Positions 22,581 to 34,395 of a DNA stretch of 64,000 nt are shown here, piece by piece (the stretch's first letter is position 1; each line of letters opens with the position of its first letter). Under the pieces are notes generated by a model. The model made no database searches, had not been told where the DNA came from, and worked only from the letters and a program-made list of their open reading frames with translations. This DNA is from Riptortus pedestris. Lineage: Eukaryota > Arthropoda > Insecta > Hemiptera > Alydidae. The stretch covers positions 123,053,001-123,117,000 of the forward strand of contig CM032230.1 in assembly GCA_019009955.1 (NCBI GenBank). Direction: 5' to 3'. A program made the position numbers and the translations under genes.

Positions 22581-23288
22581 TGTTTCTTACTCTCTTTTCC
22601 TTATCCTTCTTTAACCACACATTTTCCTAAACGCAGCATTTAACCTATTAAATAACTAAATTAATCTAAGGAAAATTAAATCACCGGTTTGGCCAAGGTT
22701 TCAGTATATTTGTTCTCTAATATCCGAAAGCTTAAAAGTCTAAGGAGCGTTAGTTTAAATAGTAGCATGAGAAATGACATGTATTTTTTTCAAATATGAG
22801 TAGAGTTCTCTGAAAAAAAAAAAATGATTTACATGTAGAACTAGGCTGGCGGTAAGGTAGTATATGACGCAAAGATGGTGTTTTAATTTATTTTCAACCA
22901 AGAGACCGAAGTCTACATAAATACTTAAATTCTCGGCAAATAAGGTTGGTCGTCTTGTATCAAAATATATTTAGTGTGCCCACTTTCAAATGGTCACAGA
23001 CGTCTTTTTCAGCAGTCAAATGGCCGGCAAACTAAAGCACATAAACGCCAAAACTGAACTGCATTCAACAAGTGTTTTGTCGTACTCTTCGACGAGATGC
23101 AGCAGCACTTACCCAATCCTCTGTTTCCATCCTCTCGCCCGGAGCTGGGAAGGGAAAGGATCCCTCTCCCTTGTCCAACTGTTGTCCTTAGCCTAATTCC
23201 CACCCACTCGTTCCTCGGCTACTAATTATTAATTTAATGTCCGTCAGTCACTGGCTGATAGCCTTCCCTTTCGTTTCCCTCTTGTGCA

Positions 23289-23389
23289 TTTTTTTAGCAG
23301 ACTTCTCTTAAGGGAAATCAGCTATTGAGGTCGTAATCATGACGTGATATTAGAAAAAAAGTACATCGGTCCTACCCAGGAGATAAAAG

Positions 23390-23454
<65 letters not shown>

Positions 23455-23605
23455 TGTAAACGCTTTTCAAGCTGTCTCAATTTTTGTTTGATGGTTACCA
23501 AACTATATTTAATCCCTTTGTGAAAAAGGGAAGGTCAGGTTAGTTAATGGCTGAAATTGGACCAGTGGAAGAGGGGGATTTTCGAAATATGCATTATATA
23601 TGGTC
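23289..23605 (-). mobile_element. Family A, right half
   Basis: TTTTTTTAGCAGACTTCTCT with the complete palindrome, CTATTGAGGTCGTAATCATG, (AT)n at 23393-23450, GTTACCAAACTATATTTAAT and core to GATTTTCGAAATATG, then unrelated sequence. Confidence 0.82.
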
Positions 23606-24146
23606 CACCCTAGGATGGATGAGAAGACGAAAATTCAAAATAATAAGTTGTAAAACAATTCGTAGCGTTTATCAATATTTCAATTTATTCCTCTGTGTTT
23701 TTATAAAATAATGTTTACTTGGTCAATAATGATTAAGTATTCTAAAAAAGGATTAGTTAAGGTACTTTTATGCATCAGGTTCAACAGAGATTCCTTATCT
23801 TCAAGTGGTATGGTTTCTCAAAACGGAAGAGAAGAAAATTCATTTTCGTAACTTAATGATTTTTTTTTTATTTCCGAAAAGGGAAACACAGACGATTTTG
23901 CTGGGATGTGATCCCCCATCCCCCATATCTTGCCCGAATCTATTTTCATTTATATCGGGCCCTTCATAACTATGTTAACGGTAAACACTTTAATTCGCTC
24001 GAGGACTGAAAAACGCAAATAAAGTCCGAGAAGTTTTAAAGATTACCTGAAAGTTGGTAACGCGTAATATATCAAAATCGGTCATACATAATTGATTAAA
24101 AATACTTACAAGAATCTGAAATTTGTATTAAAATCACCAGTAAAAA

Positions 24147-24574
24147 AGTCCGTCACGCAGGGGCTGCTTAAACTAAGCAGATTTCCCACGTTAAGTTTTA
24201 CAATAGAGAAATTCACGAGAGCCGAGCAGCTAATGAATCGGCCGAACTAGCTTTTGGCGGGAAAGTGACTTCGTCCGTTAGCCACTCAGATTTAATAAAA
24301 ATGCAAATATCTCGGTTAATATTCAAGATAGAGAATAAATGTATATTACAATATTTATAATAAATGTAATTTGCAATAAGATTGATTCTGTACAATATTT
24401 CGATCCGACGTATAGTAACGGAGATATTTCGAAAATCCTCCCCTCTAAATCCCCTCTCCCACTCGTCCGATTTCAGCTGTTAACGAACTTGATCTTTCTT
24501 TTTACATAAAACGACTAAATATGGAGTTTGGTAACGATCTAACAAAAATTGCGACCGCTAGAGCGGTAACAGAC

Positions 24575-24667
<93 letters not shown>

Positions 24668-24742
24668 TACAGTTTTGAACGGACCTCATTTTCGTCATCT
24701 ACTAGGTAGGATCGATGGACATTTGAAGAAAAATTTCGAAAT
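24147..24742 (+). mobile_element. Family A, type a, with long (AT)n
   Basis: GTCCGTCACGCAGGGGCTGC, type a lead (CACGAGAGCCGAGCAGC, GGCGGGAAAGTGACTTCG), complete core, ACCGCTAGAGCGGT hairpin, (AT)n at 24578-24666, then GTCATCTACTAGGTAGGATC. It is cut at AATTTCGAAATATATG, about 50 bp short of the right end. Confidence 0.85.
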
Positions 24743-24778
24743 ATATGTGTTTAGTTTATGCAGTCCCTGAGTGACTGA
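24743..24778 (-). mobile_element. Family A, isolated left end
   Basis: TGTGTTTAGTTTATGCAGTC followed by CCTGAGTGACTGAC, fused directly to the truncated plus-strand copy. Confidence 0.6.
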
Positions 24779-24796
24779 CTATTTGTTATCCCAACT

Positions 24797-25020
24797 TAAG
24801 TCCTTATAGTCGGTGTTGCGAAACTTTTTCTCTGCCTACGTCATCACACCTAAGTCCTGTTCCATTATTCTTCTAATTCTTTTCGACAGCATTTAAAGTC
24901 CTCCCCCTTCCTTGTAAGTCTGAAAAGGCGCGGAGGCATCTTCCCGGCAGTCCATAGATAGGCAGTCAAGGACATTTCCCGGTGGATCCTGCTTTGTAAG
25001 GCAGTCACGACTCCCCCCGT
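24797..25020. repeat. Repeat D, copy 2
   Basis: Counterpart of 18799-18975, somewhat longer, with an extra CAGTCCATAGATAGGCAGTC segment. Both copies lie next to a family A left end in the same relative orientation, so they may have been carried or captured together. Confidence 0.65.
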
Positions 25021-25720
25021 GTTTTTGTGTCAGTTGTAGCCCATCCGTGTTATATGCCTTTCACCTGTCCGATCAAACCATTAGATTTATCCGTGAACGT
25101 CTCCCTTCATTAATTTATTAGTGAACTTATATTCCATGACTCAGTTCTCATTTTATTATACTAGTTCTTTGTCCCTGAATGGTCCTGATATGGGACGACA
25201 AATATAAAAATATATTGGAGAGAAAAAGTATTGCGTTTATCGAGTCACTCCCTTAAATATTTATTTATTTATTATGTAGAGCTCCGCAACTATGACGACT
25301 TGGCTCTTCTGAAACAAGGGGGCGGGGGGGGGGACACAACAAAAACCAAAAACAAGTAAACAAAACAATAAAAATGGAACAAGAAATAATATAAAGAACA
25401 AAACTAAGAGAACGGAACTCAAATGAAACAGGAAACACAGACACAACACACAACTAAAAACAGGTGGTAAATAAATAAGTGAAAGTAAACTCGGTAACTT
25501 TGAAATTAAAACTATTCATAAAAACAGGCATCACTCTATTTTAAACACCTCCCTTAAATAACTAAAATATTTATTCAATAATGTTGCACATCATTCTATG
25601 AAGTTTATGTAAATATTTGTCTTCTTGATCCTTATAACTCAGTGTTAAACAATTAATTAATATCCTTCTAAGAAACATTGAGTTCTCGGGACATAATAAG
25701 AATCCTTCCTTTATTATTCC

Positions 25721-25837
25721 TTTATTAAGATTTTTTTGCAGGCACCGGATCAGCTGATTGAGTCAAAATCGATAGTACTTTTTATTAAGATTTTTTGCAG
25801 GCACCGGATCAGCTGATTGAGTCAAAATCGATAGTAC
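25721..25837 (+). repeat. Tandem duplication, unit about 58 bp, two copies
   Basis: TTTATTAAGATTTTTTT GCAGG followed by CACCGGATCAGCTGATTGAG to GATAGTAC occurs at 25721-25778 and 25781-25837. The copies differ by one T in the homopolymer, so the duplication is recent. Each unit carries the 10-bp palindrome ATCAGCTGAT (E-box core CAGCTG). Confidence 0.9.
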
Positions 25838-26047
25838 AGCTGTATTTATTAGTCCAGTAATGGAAGAACCAATTAAAATATTTTAAATATGATTGTTTTT
25901 TTTCCTAACAGTTTTTGACATAAAGGAGAATAATACGAATTATCCATTTTCTCAAAGAGGTGTGCTGGGCTTTGGAAGGAATATCTCAAGAGGAAAACAC
26001 TAAAGCAGGCCTTTCTTCCCCAAAAAATATAGTTTTTTTTTCAGCGA

Positions 26048-26092
26048 CACAGCGCTTTCAGAGAAACAGCTCCATTATCAGTGCCCTTTCAA
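26048..26092 (-). repeat. Repeat E copy
   Basis: The reverse strand reads GCACTGATAATGGAGCTGTT TCTCTGAAAGCGCTG; GAAAGCGCTG is conserved, and the core Gs are partly lost. Confidence 0.35.
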
Positions 26093-26249
26093 CACACAAA
26101 CATATAACGAATACTCATCAGGTTAACAATTATATTGTACATGGTATTTTGTGTGTGTATTTATTTTAGACTCCGGTGTTTTTATTTTGTTATTAAGAAT
26201 ATGCTTCATGCTAAATTTTATATCTTTTTAATTACATTGACAAAAAATT

Positions 26250-27040
26250 GCGTCGCGATTCTTCAAATGTCCATCGATCCTACCCAAGAGATGGAGAAAC
26301 GCTCTAGCTGTCGCAATTTTCAATAAACTCGAAATGTTTCTGTTATCATGGGTCAGATCGGAAAATTGTTTATATCAAGTCTTACCGGAAATTTATTTTC
26401 CTATAAAACTGTTGAATATTAGCCGAGTTATTTTTCAGTTTTCAACTATCAGTAGACCCCCACTCATGCTCATTTCTTATTAAAAATATTATGAATCTTT
26501 TATTCGAAGGTTAAATACCAAATACTGTATTGATTGAAGTTTTAATATGTGTGACGTCATGAATTAAGATTTTACGTAACTCACGAATGTTAATTTTATC
26601 TATAAAAACTCAATATTTAACTGTTTCATTCAATACAAAAGATAATATTTCTCAATGCCTGAATTTAGAAAAAAATAGATCTTTTAGATGACTTTAAATT
26701 ACAAGATGTCTCCGTTAATATGAGTTGATCCAAATAATGCTATATAATTAATCATGTTGAAAACCTAATTTCCTGCCACTTTTGCTTCATACAAGATGTC
26801 TGTAAGTAGAATATTAACGGAATTATTTGTATATTTTTGGTTTCAGCCTTTACTAAATCACCAATTCTACTCATCTGATGTTAACTTCAAGTAAGTCAGA
26901 TATTAAATATCTTACGTCCAGCTTACATTTTGATTCCTGTTCATGTAGGCTTATTTCTACGGGAGAAATAGAGATTGAATGGTGAGATGTAATCACCAGC
27001 GTACCGTAATATTCCAGCAAGTGAGAAATCTGCTAAGTCT
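26250..27040 (-). mobile_element. Family A, degraded long form
   Basis: CAAATGTCCATCGATCCTAC, then two cores (about 26330-26520 and 26640-26860) with TTAATATGTGTGACGTCATG between them, ending GTGAGAAATCTGCTAAGTCT. No (AT)n tract. Confidence 0.72.
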
Positions 27041-27385
27041 ACGTGGCTAACATTTGTCTCAATAAAACCTAGCACACTGCAAAGACAAACTCAGTATATA
27101 TCTTTGGTTAATGAACGTCTCTTGTGAATGAAGAACAGATCCTGGTCCTTGTACGCTGCCCTCAAAACCATGCCGTTGTGTTTATTGATACGATCACGGA
27201 GGTAGATACTCAATGCATAGCAAGACAAACATCAAAGTCAATCTAGATAATATACACAAAAGGAGACGAACGGGGTCTTCCTGGATAATTAACTCTTTCG
27301 ATTCCAGTTAGAACTCCATTATTTTGTGGCCTGTTTGAAGCCGGATCATAATAGTTGCTTGTTAATAATAATAATTAGGTTACGC

Positions 27386-27459
<74 letters not shown>

Positions 27460-28499
27460 ACAAAATCTATGGAGAGAGTCTCTAAGAAAGAAATCAGTAG
27501 AGTATCTCCAGTAAATTTTAATCAAGAAGCAAGTATGTATTCTTTTCTAAATTAAATGGGAAGTTTCCTGTAATATTATTTATTTTTGAGTAATATAGAT
27601 GCAAGTAATTAAGTATTTTTTTAAATTAAAATTTGCGTTATCCCAGTATTTTAGACAATAAATAAAAACGTATTATAAGAATAGTTTTTAATTATTGTGT
27701 AAAAATATTACATTTTTCTCCATCTCTTGGAATAGTTCTAATTTATTCAGAAATGATAAGAAGAAATATACCAAAGGAATCAAATGTAGTACTTAAAAAG
27801 TTTCCAAAAGTAGTAATATTAAAAATATTTTGAGTCCATTTACGGTTTTCTTTGCAACAACTTTTAAATGTACAGAACAAACTTGCATAACAGTTGGTTC
27901 AATATCGTCATGCCCTTACATGAAATTGAATTTTTACTTATAACTCAGTTTTTAAAACTCGGACCTTATATGGGCTATTTGGAAAATATTTTGATCGTGT
28001 TCTCAGGTGAAAGGATGTACATATATATGCCGTAATTATCAACAAATAGTTTTAGTGCCTCCTAGCATTAATGCTCCCCTTTCACGTGGTCGAGTGCACT
28101 AAGGTCAGTTTTTATGAATTAGGTAGTTACATAAACTACCCGAAATGTCATTGTTCAAAATGTTAAAAACTCTGAATACCAATTGCCACAATAATACTTT
28201 TTGGCACTATTTCTGTTTAAAAGGAGTAACAAACAACTGGTATAAAATTACCAATTACGTCAGGAAATTTCTCAAAAATAGTTTAGGCCACGATTTTAGA
28301 ATGTGCTACCAACGATTGAAAACTACTTCAACGTTGTAGTTACAATGTATCTCAGTCTGAATGATTTTATTCGTATCACGTAGAACTTGTAACGGAACAG
28401 TAAATTAAAGTACCTGATTGAACCTATCACAAAGCGTTTATGAAACTCTTTCGTAACTATTTCACTTACGAACATGAAAAGATTTAAACCGTGGTACCC
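27041..28499. other. Unique DNA around an (AT)n tract
   Basis: 27.04-27.36 kb is moderately complex with no frame. 27.46-28.5 kb is A+T-rich. No element or exon is recognised. Confidence 0.4.
27389..27455. repeat. (AT)n microsatellite
   Basis: A pure TA tract between GGTTACGCATG and ATAACAAAATC. No family A core is detected on either side. Confidence 0.9.
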
Positions 28500-29065
28500 T
28501 TGACAAAATATTTATTCCCCCCAGAGAAAGACTAAAGAAAAGTTGCTCATGTCCGAAAGAGAGCCCGGAGAGGTATAAAAGCTACCCTTGACTGGCGTGA
28601 AATAGCCCGGAGGGGAGAGAGAGGGTACACGGAGCAGGTGACAATGGTTTGACCTATATTGTACCTCAGTGTACCTCGGGGTTCGCCACTTAGCACCAAG
28701 GACATCACGCTCCACAGCTAAGGGTTGTTGGAGAGAGACGGCGGTCATAAGGCACGCCGTCACCTGCTTCGCACTTCCATCTTTAGAGGTACACCGCATC
28801 CATGCAATTCTCCCCACTGGGGGTTAATCTGTGATGCAAGTACTTTATGCACCGAGAGTGTCATCAAGAGGCTCAGGGACGGTCGTCGAGCACGATCAAG
28901 CGGCCTTCTCCTTTCGCAACCCTGTCTCATTCCCATGCTGTTCCTTCCAGTCACTGCAAATATACAATGTGCAGCGGAATGTACAACTCAGCCAGGTGAC
29001 TCTACCGGTGGCAATACATCCTGAAAGGGATTTCTTCACGCTTGGACTGATGGTGATTAGAGTCT
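28500..29065. other. G+C-richer unique segment, no gene called
   Basis: High-complexity sequence with several overlapping chance open frames on both strands. None has recognisable domains or a consistent frame. 28950-28994 on the plus strand resembles an exon (CTTCCAG/TC...CAG/GTGACT, 45 nt, open) but lies on the strand opposite the KLF exons. Origin unknown. Confidence 0.35.
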
Positions 29066-30010
29066 TGGCTGCGTGAGCTAAGCAGATTTCCCATTCATTG
29101 GATGACACACTTGCAATCCCATCTCACACTATTTCCAAGTAAAAATAGAGGCGGGGTAAGGCTGAAAATAGAAACTCAGAATAACTCCCCCAATATTTGA
29201 ATTACGAGAAATGCTTTAGAACAATAATTGTAGATTAACAAGATTGGTTCAATAACATTTTTCGACCGGACTCATAATTTCGGAGATATAGGAATATTTG
29301 AAATCCTCCTCTCTTAACCCAACCTATTCCGGAACAGATTATCGAATATTTAATGTTGATCGATTCGGTTGTCCTGTATGGCATAGATCAATTAAACATT
29401 TTCGAGTCTAGAACGTAAAATCTTAATTAATGATCCCATAGCAAAACTTATTTGCTTTTGCAAACTTATTTACAAACAAACAATATTTGTTATTTCTGCA
29501 TGGAGTAAGTCCTTTCATGATACATTAGCTTACTGTCAGAGTGCAGTTACTAAAAGTGAGAGTATACTGAATGCTGAAAAGTAAAAAATGCAAAAATCTC
29601 GGTTAGTATTAAAGATAAAGAAAATGTATAGAACAACTTATATAGGAAGTTAAATTTGCAATATGATTGATTATGTAGGTGTTTACCTACCGTACGGTAC
29701 GTATAATAAGGAAGAGAGTTAACATTTTCTTAACCCCCCCCCCCTCTAACTCCCATCATATAACAATCGGTCCAATATCATCCATTCACAAACTTTACCT
29801 AAAGTTTTAAATAAAACGTTTAAAAATTGATTTGGTAACGATCAAACAAAACTTGCAGCCGCTAAAGTGTTACCAGACAATTTATAAATATTTGTTGCAC
29901 GGGCCTCATTTTCTTCATCTTCTGGGTAGGTTCTAGGAATATTTGAAGAAATGTTTAGAATCGCGTTATGAGTATAACGTTAATAGCTGATCCCCTTAAG
30001 GGAAATCTAA
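29066..30010 (+). mobile_element. Family A, long form
   Basis: Left end GGCTGCGTGAGCTAAGCAGA, two cores (GAAATGCTTTAGAACAATAA; AAGAAAATGTATAGAACAAC), the segment AACGTAAAATCTTAATTAATG between, right end GATCCCCTTAAGGGAAATCT. There is no microsatellite. Confidence 0.8.
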
Positions 30011-30690
30011 TGAAAAATACATGGTGAAGCTCTCCAGTATTTGCTTTTCATTAGCAGTAACGTAAAAAACATATGATCTCCGGTTAATATTATGTTTGAA
30101 TGTTTTCAATAGAGTATCTTCAGTGGCGAGTGTTAAATCACGAAAAAGTAACGTTTCCATCAGCCTGAAGTGAGGTGTCTAACAGACAAACTCACAATCA
30201 GTTGAAAGGCCCCCACAGCCATTGGATCGTCGAAGAAGAACCTCTCCTAGACCGGAATGTGTAATTAGGAACGTCATTCCTCCTTTGCGTGATTATGAAA
30301 ATCATTAAAAATAAGAAAGATGTTTCCGCCATTGCCTTAACCCCGCCGAACGGCAATTACTTCTCGTTCCGTGTGGCACATGATTGAGTCGTACTTAAGC
30401 TGGGAATTATGCCTGTATTTCACATAGGTAACCTTCATGTCCAATTAACATCCTAGCCAATCGCCTCTGAAGGCCTGTTAACATGAAAGGTAAGAAAGTA
30501 AAAAATAAAAAGTCTTTTGACTCATACCTCGGGGTTTTAACTATAGAATGCGACAAAAATAAATCAAACAAGAAATAAAAAATATATAAATTAGTCAGAA
30601 CATGCAAACTGCAAAAGAAGAACATTCTGCAATTGTACATCTTATATTCATGTGGAAAATGGAAAAACAAAATTTCCCAAATTCATATTC
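30011..30690. other. Unique intron sequence
   Basis: No repeat family is detected. 30160-30490 is of higher complexity than its surroundings (GCCTTAACCCCGCCGAACGG, CGTTCCGTGTGGCACATGAT) and could be conserved non-coding DNA. No open frame of note. Confidence 0.4.
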
Positions 30691-30838
30691 TCGCCTGGGC
30701 AATAGGAATTTATTTAGCGAGGAACTCATTAAATAAAATCCTTAATCACTACCCTGTCTAGAAAAGGATGGTAACCGATAGTTGTTAACCCCTTCCCCCA
30801 TTAGCCATAGTAGCAAAATGCGGATGTTTATAAATAAT
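30691..30838 (+). mobile_element. SINE-T, 5'-truncated
   Basis: Starts at TCGCCTGGGCAATAGGAATT, just after the B box. It continues through AATAAAATCCTTAATC and CTAGAAAAGGATGGTAACC to a TAAATAATAATAT tail. The tRNA-like head is missing. Confidence 0.8.
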
Positions 30839-31767
30839 AATATATTCCTCTGTAAAAATGAAAAATAAAATTCCGGAGTGATTCGCAGGAAATAAATACG
30901 TCCGGAATTTTATACATTTTTAATACATAGCCAATATTGAAGCATTTATGTTATTCGTTAAGTAATTCGATAATTGGATGTTTAAACACACATTTTGTAT
31001 ATTAATATTTTTAAACATTATAATAAACTATTTAGTAGAACTAGAACACGAACTAGGCCATTTTTGTTAACAGACCATAACCTATTAATTAACAATGTGC
31101 TTATTTGAATTGATTATGTAGCCGCTACATAGCTAATATCTGATGGAGTTTTCCCATTTGACTTATTGAGATTTGGTAGGTTTCTTTTTCCCCGTAACTA
31201 ATCTAGGGAAAAATTTAAGCTAGACAAATTGGGTGGCACTACCACACATAAATTTACAAATACTTAAGGGAACGTTTAGTAAATAGCACAGACCTGGCAT
31301 TTAATAACATGAAATTTTCTCCAATAAATAAACCATTATGTAAAGAAGTGGCCGTCATACGCACATGTAGACGAAACGAAGTTGCACTCAGGTTTAGGAT
31401 AGGACATTCATATTTAACACTCAGGCATCCTGACTAGACGAGATTGACCACTCTGCATTACACGATTAAACACTTACTGACAGACTGCATGAATATTGAA
31501 TACTTAGCGACTCCACACACCATGCACATACATTGATAGTATACTGAACCATCTTTAAAAAATAAATTAAAAAACAAAATTTAACATCTTCTCTTTTTGA
31601 TTTTGATTTAACGAGCAATTTAATATAAAATTGAACAACTTAAAAAATATATAACATTTCAAGCTTGTGAGAATAATATAATTGATTTTTTTTTTTTTAA
31701 ATATTACATTTAACACATTCTCAGAGTAAATCGCCAAAGTAGCTCCTAAATCCAATAAATAAGTGTT
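30839..31767. other. A+T-rich unique DNA
   Basis: No exon or repeat family is seen. Long T and A runs lie near 31560 and 31690. Confidence 0.45.
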
Positions 31768-31987
31768 ATTGCTATTTATTAACGTCCACTTTGTTCTACT
31801 AAGGCTAATTGGGAAGGGTTATCTACAGGTTACCACCCTTTTCTAGCGAGGGTGGGGACTAAGGAATTTATTTAATGAGTTCATGACTAAACACATTCCT
31901 ATTGTCCGGGAGAGAATCGAACACACAACTCTACGTTTGCCATGTGAGATTAAGGCCAATGCTTTAGCTCACATGGCTAACCTGAGC
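31768..31987 (-). mobile_element. SINE-T, near full length
   Basis: Reverse orientation: tail TTATTAACGTCCACTTTG, body CCCTTTTCTAGCGAGGGTGG, B box GAGAATCGAACAC, then CATGTGAGATTAAGGCC and CTCACATGGCTAACCTGAG of the head. It lies 68 bp from the PVDLS exon, inside the downstream intron. Confidence 0.88.
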
Positions 31988-32054
31988 ATATGTCGCCCAT
32001 TATGGAGAACGGTTAGCATGCATTTTATAAATAAGATGAGAATAGTTCTCTTAC

Positions 32055-32142
32055 CTGGAGGAGATGGGGAGAGTCGAGAGTTTTGAAGGCAGCTCTTCAT
32101 GCTCAAGTCAACTGGCTCCAGCTGCACCGGAGGACCTGAGGC
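32055..32142 (-). CDS. Internal exon of a Kruppel-like factor gene (CtBP-binding PVDLS motif)
   Basis: This is an 88-nt minus-strand exon. The acceptor is TTATTGTTTGCAG/GC and the donor is CCAG/GTAAGA, both close to consensus. It is open in the frame beginning GCC TCA GGT and encodes 29 residues plus one base, including PPVQLEPVDLSMK and then SRLSPSPP. PVDLS (32101-32115) is the PxDLS peptide that recruits the CtBP co-repressor. The context EPVDLS-x-K followed by Ser/Pro-rich sequence is known from the N-terminal repression regions of KLF3, KLF8 and KLF12, so I infer a nuclear repressor of that group. It enters in phase 0, matching the end of the exon at 54012-54086, and leaves in phase 1. 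The C2H2 zinc fingers that would prove the family are not in the window. Other PxDLS proteins remain possible. Confidence 0.68.
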
Positions 32143-32171
32143 CTGCAAACAATAAGTATTTAACTCTTTAT

Positions 32172-32174
<3 letters not shown>

Positions 32175-32203
<29 letters not shown>
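32175..32203. repeat. Short (AT)n tract next to the PVDLS exon
   Basis: About 14 TA units in the intron, 33 bp upstream (minus strand) of the exon acceptor. Length changes here would lie near the branch-point region. Confidence 0.85.
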
Positions 32204-32206
<3 letters not shown>

Positions 32207-32739
32207 GAAAAAAGTAATGAACATTATTGGACCCATGGCCTTCCTCTGAAGTTACATAAAACAAACATTAATCCCCAGATGTTGAAACAATAAAAGAAAT
32301 TACATACTTAGGTTAAAAGTTTAATATCAAGATAGACAAAGGATACAAATAGAAACAAGAATCGCCATTGTTATCTGCAAGCATTAAAGTATATATAAAT
32401 TCATATTGAACTAAAAATCAGAGAAATTCGAAAATTGTGGGGGAGTTAAAAATTCGACAGATGAATGACATTTGTTTTATAAACTTAATGTTTTAGTTCT
32501 CCATAATCGCTGATTGTAAAATCGACATATTACATTCTTATGAAAATTATTTCTTAACACTTCCTTCTGTTTCTGTGGTTTCTTGCAGAATTTTACATCC
32601 AGCTGTTAAGAGCTTTTGGCGCTTTTAACATCAGAGCTACTGAGAGGACAAAACGGAAGAACGCCAAAGCAAAGAACAGTTCGAAAAGCTTAAAATGTAT
32701 TAGGAAAACAATTATTACTGTTTTGATCACGGCGAGGCC

Positions 32740-32842
32740 TTTTAGCAGAATTTCCATCAAAGGGAAATCAGCTATTGAGGTCGTAATCATGATACAATTT
32801 TTGACAAATTTTCACAAATGTCCACGCGTTCAAAATTATATG

Positions 32843-32899
<57 letters not shown>

Positions 32900-33287
32900 C
32901 TGTCTGTTACTGCTCCAGCGGTCACAAGTTTTGTTTGATCCAACCCCGGTATTTAAACGTTTTATAGAAAAGCTAAAGATCAAGCTCGTTAATGGCTAAA
33001 ATCCCAGTGAGTTTAGGGAAGAATGTCGAAAATTCCTGATATCTCAGTTATTGAGCGTCGAATTGAAATATTGTATAGAAGCAGTCTTATTGCACATTTA
33101 ATATTCTATAAATGTTGTTATATACATGTTTTCTGTATCTTCAATTTTAACCGAAATATTGGGATTTTTTAGATTTCAGCCTTGAATAAAATATTAGTCT
33201 CATTGAACTTTTAGTTTATGTGGTAAATGTAAATACGTGGTGCACGTGGGAACTCTGCTTAGTTAACGCAGCCCCTGCGTGACGGAC
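32740..33287 (-). mobile_element. Family A, complete short form, type b
   Basis: TTTAGCAGAATTTCCATCAA at the right end, (AT)n(GT)n at 32842-32900, GTTACTGCTCCAGCGGTCAC, core, shortened type b lead, then GTTAACGCAGCCCCTGCGTG and ACGGAC. Confidence 0.88.
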
Positions 33288-34242
33288 TTTTTCCAATTCT
33301 TCACCATCCAGTACCTCAAATTGGAAAAGTAAATTTAGTTTTTTCGACCGCAATTTGACAAAAGGAAAAATTAAACAGACCGACATTAGTTGATTGTAGG
33401 ACGTACTCAAAGAGAAGAGAATGCTTCAGGTAAGAATCTCGTTATATTCTTTTAAAACCACGAGTGGAAAAACCTTAAAAATGCCAAGATTTCTATCCGA
33501 TACTCGGCAGGAACTTGTAATTGACGCCATAATGGGAAATAGCAGTCATTCCTGTGGCCATTGAGAAGTGCAAGGCCGGAACGATAACGATGCTCCGGGA
33601 GGCACTAGACGACCTCTGCGGCACATCTAGAAGCTGATTAGAACAGGAGCAAGGGCGTACCGCAGTTCGTCTATGAGCTAGGGGCAGCAGAAGGTCGATA
33701 CTTAGAGCGACTCGATTTTCAACACATTTGAAAAAAAAAATCGATACACACTAGGTGATAAGAAACAACTTGTCAAGGTGTTCATGAGACAGTTCATTAA
33801 TAAAGTGGCCTCAACTCGAGTTATGAATAAAACATTCTAAGATGTATGCCAATTCACACAATCACATTTAAGACTATATATTTCAATAAATGCCAATATT
33901 TCAATAAATGTCGTCCAGAAACACGTTACGAAAAAAAAACCCTAATAATATGGACATAATTCTGAGCAAGCTATATTAAAATTACCCAATTTATTTGATA
34001 CTTATGTAAAATGCAGTTCATACTTTTATTTAATAAATATTGTTGTCAGACAGAGGAGTACACTTTTTTTCATATATAGATTTATTTTTAATATGAACTA
34101 TTTCGTAATTCAAGAAGGTCTTTTTTACTTTACCCACACCAGTTACTTATTTCTAAAAGAGTGATTTATCTTAATACTAAATGATTGCTAGCGAAGAACT
34201 GATGATTAAAGTAATGTATTTAACAAGGTTCAAATGTATATG
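33288..34242. other. Unique intron sequence
   Basis: Mixed A+T-rich DNA with a G+C-richer patch at 33540-33720 that has no convincing reading frame. TATTTCAATAAATG is directly repeated at about 33877 and 33896. Nothing else is recognised. Confidence 0.45.
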
Positions 34243-34395
34243 TTATTATTATTATTTATTAACGTCCACTTTTTGTAACTAAGGTTAATTGGGACAGGTT
34301 ATCTTCAGGTTACCACCACTTTCTAGCCAGGGTGAGACTGATGTTTTTTAATGAATTCCGTCACTAAATAATTTCCTCTGACCAGGCGAGAATCG
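34243..34395 (-). mobile_element. SINE-T, head-truncated
   Basis: TTATTAACGTCCACTTTTTG tail, TTTCTAGCCAGGGTGAGACT body and GACCAGGCGAGAATCG at the remains of the B box. The sequence then leaves the family. No clear target duplication. Confidence 0.8.

Noticed and set aside
23009..23220. Possible minus-strand exon ending at 23113 with donor TTGG/GTAAGT and frame VGQGRGILSLPSSGRED
   Set aside because: The donor is good and one reading would fit the phase of the PVDLS exon, but no acceptor with a pyrimidine tract is present and the peptide is not KLF-like. It would be reconsidered with RNA evidence.
24521..24709. Tyr-Ile repeat open frames at several sites
   Set aside because: Translation of (AT)n tracts within family A copies.
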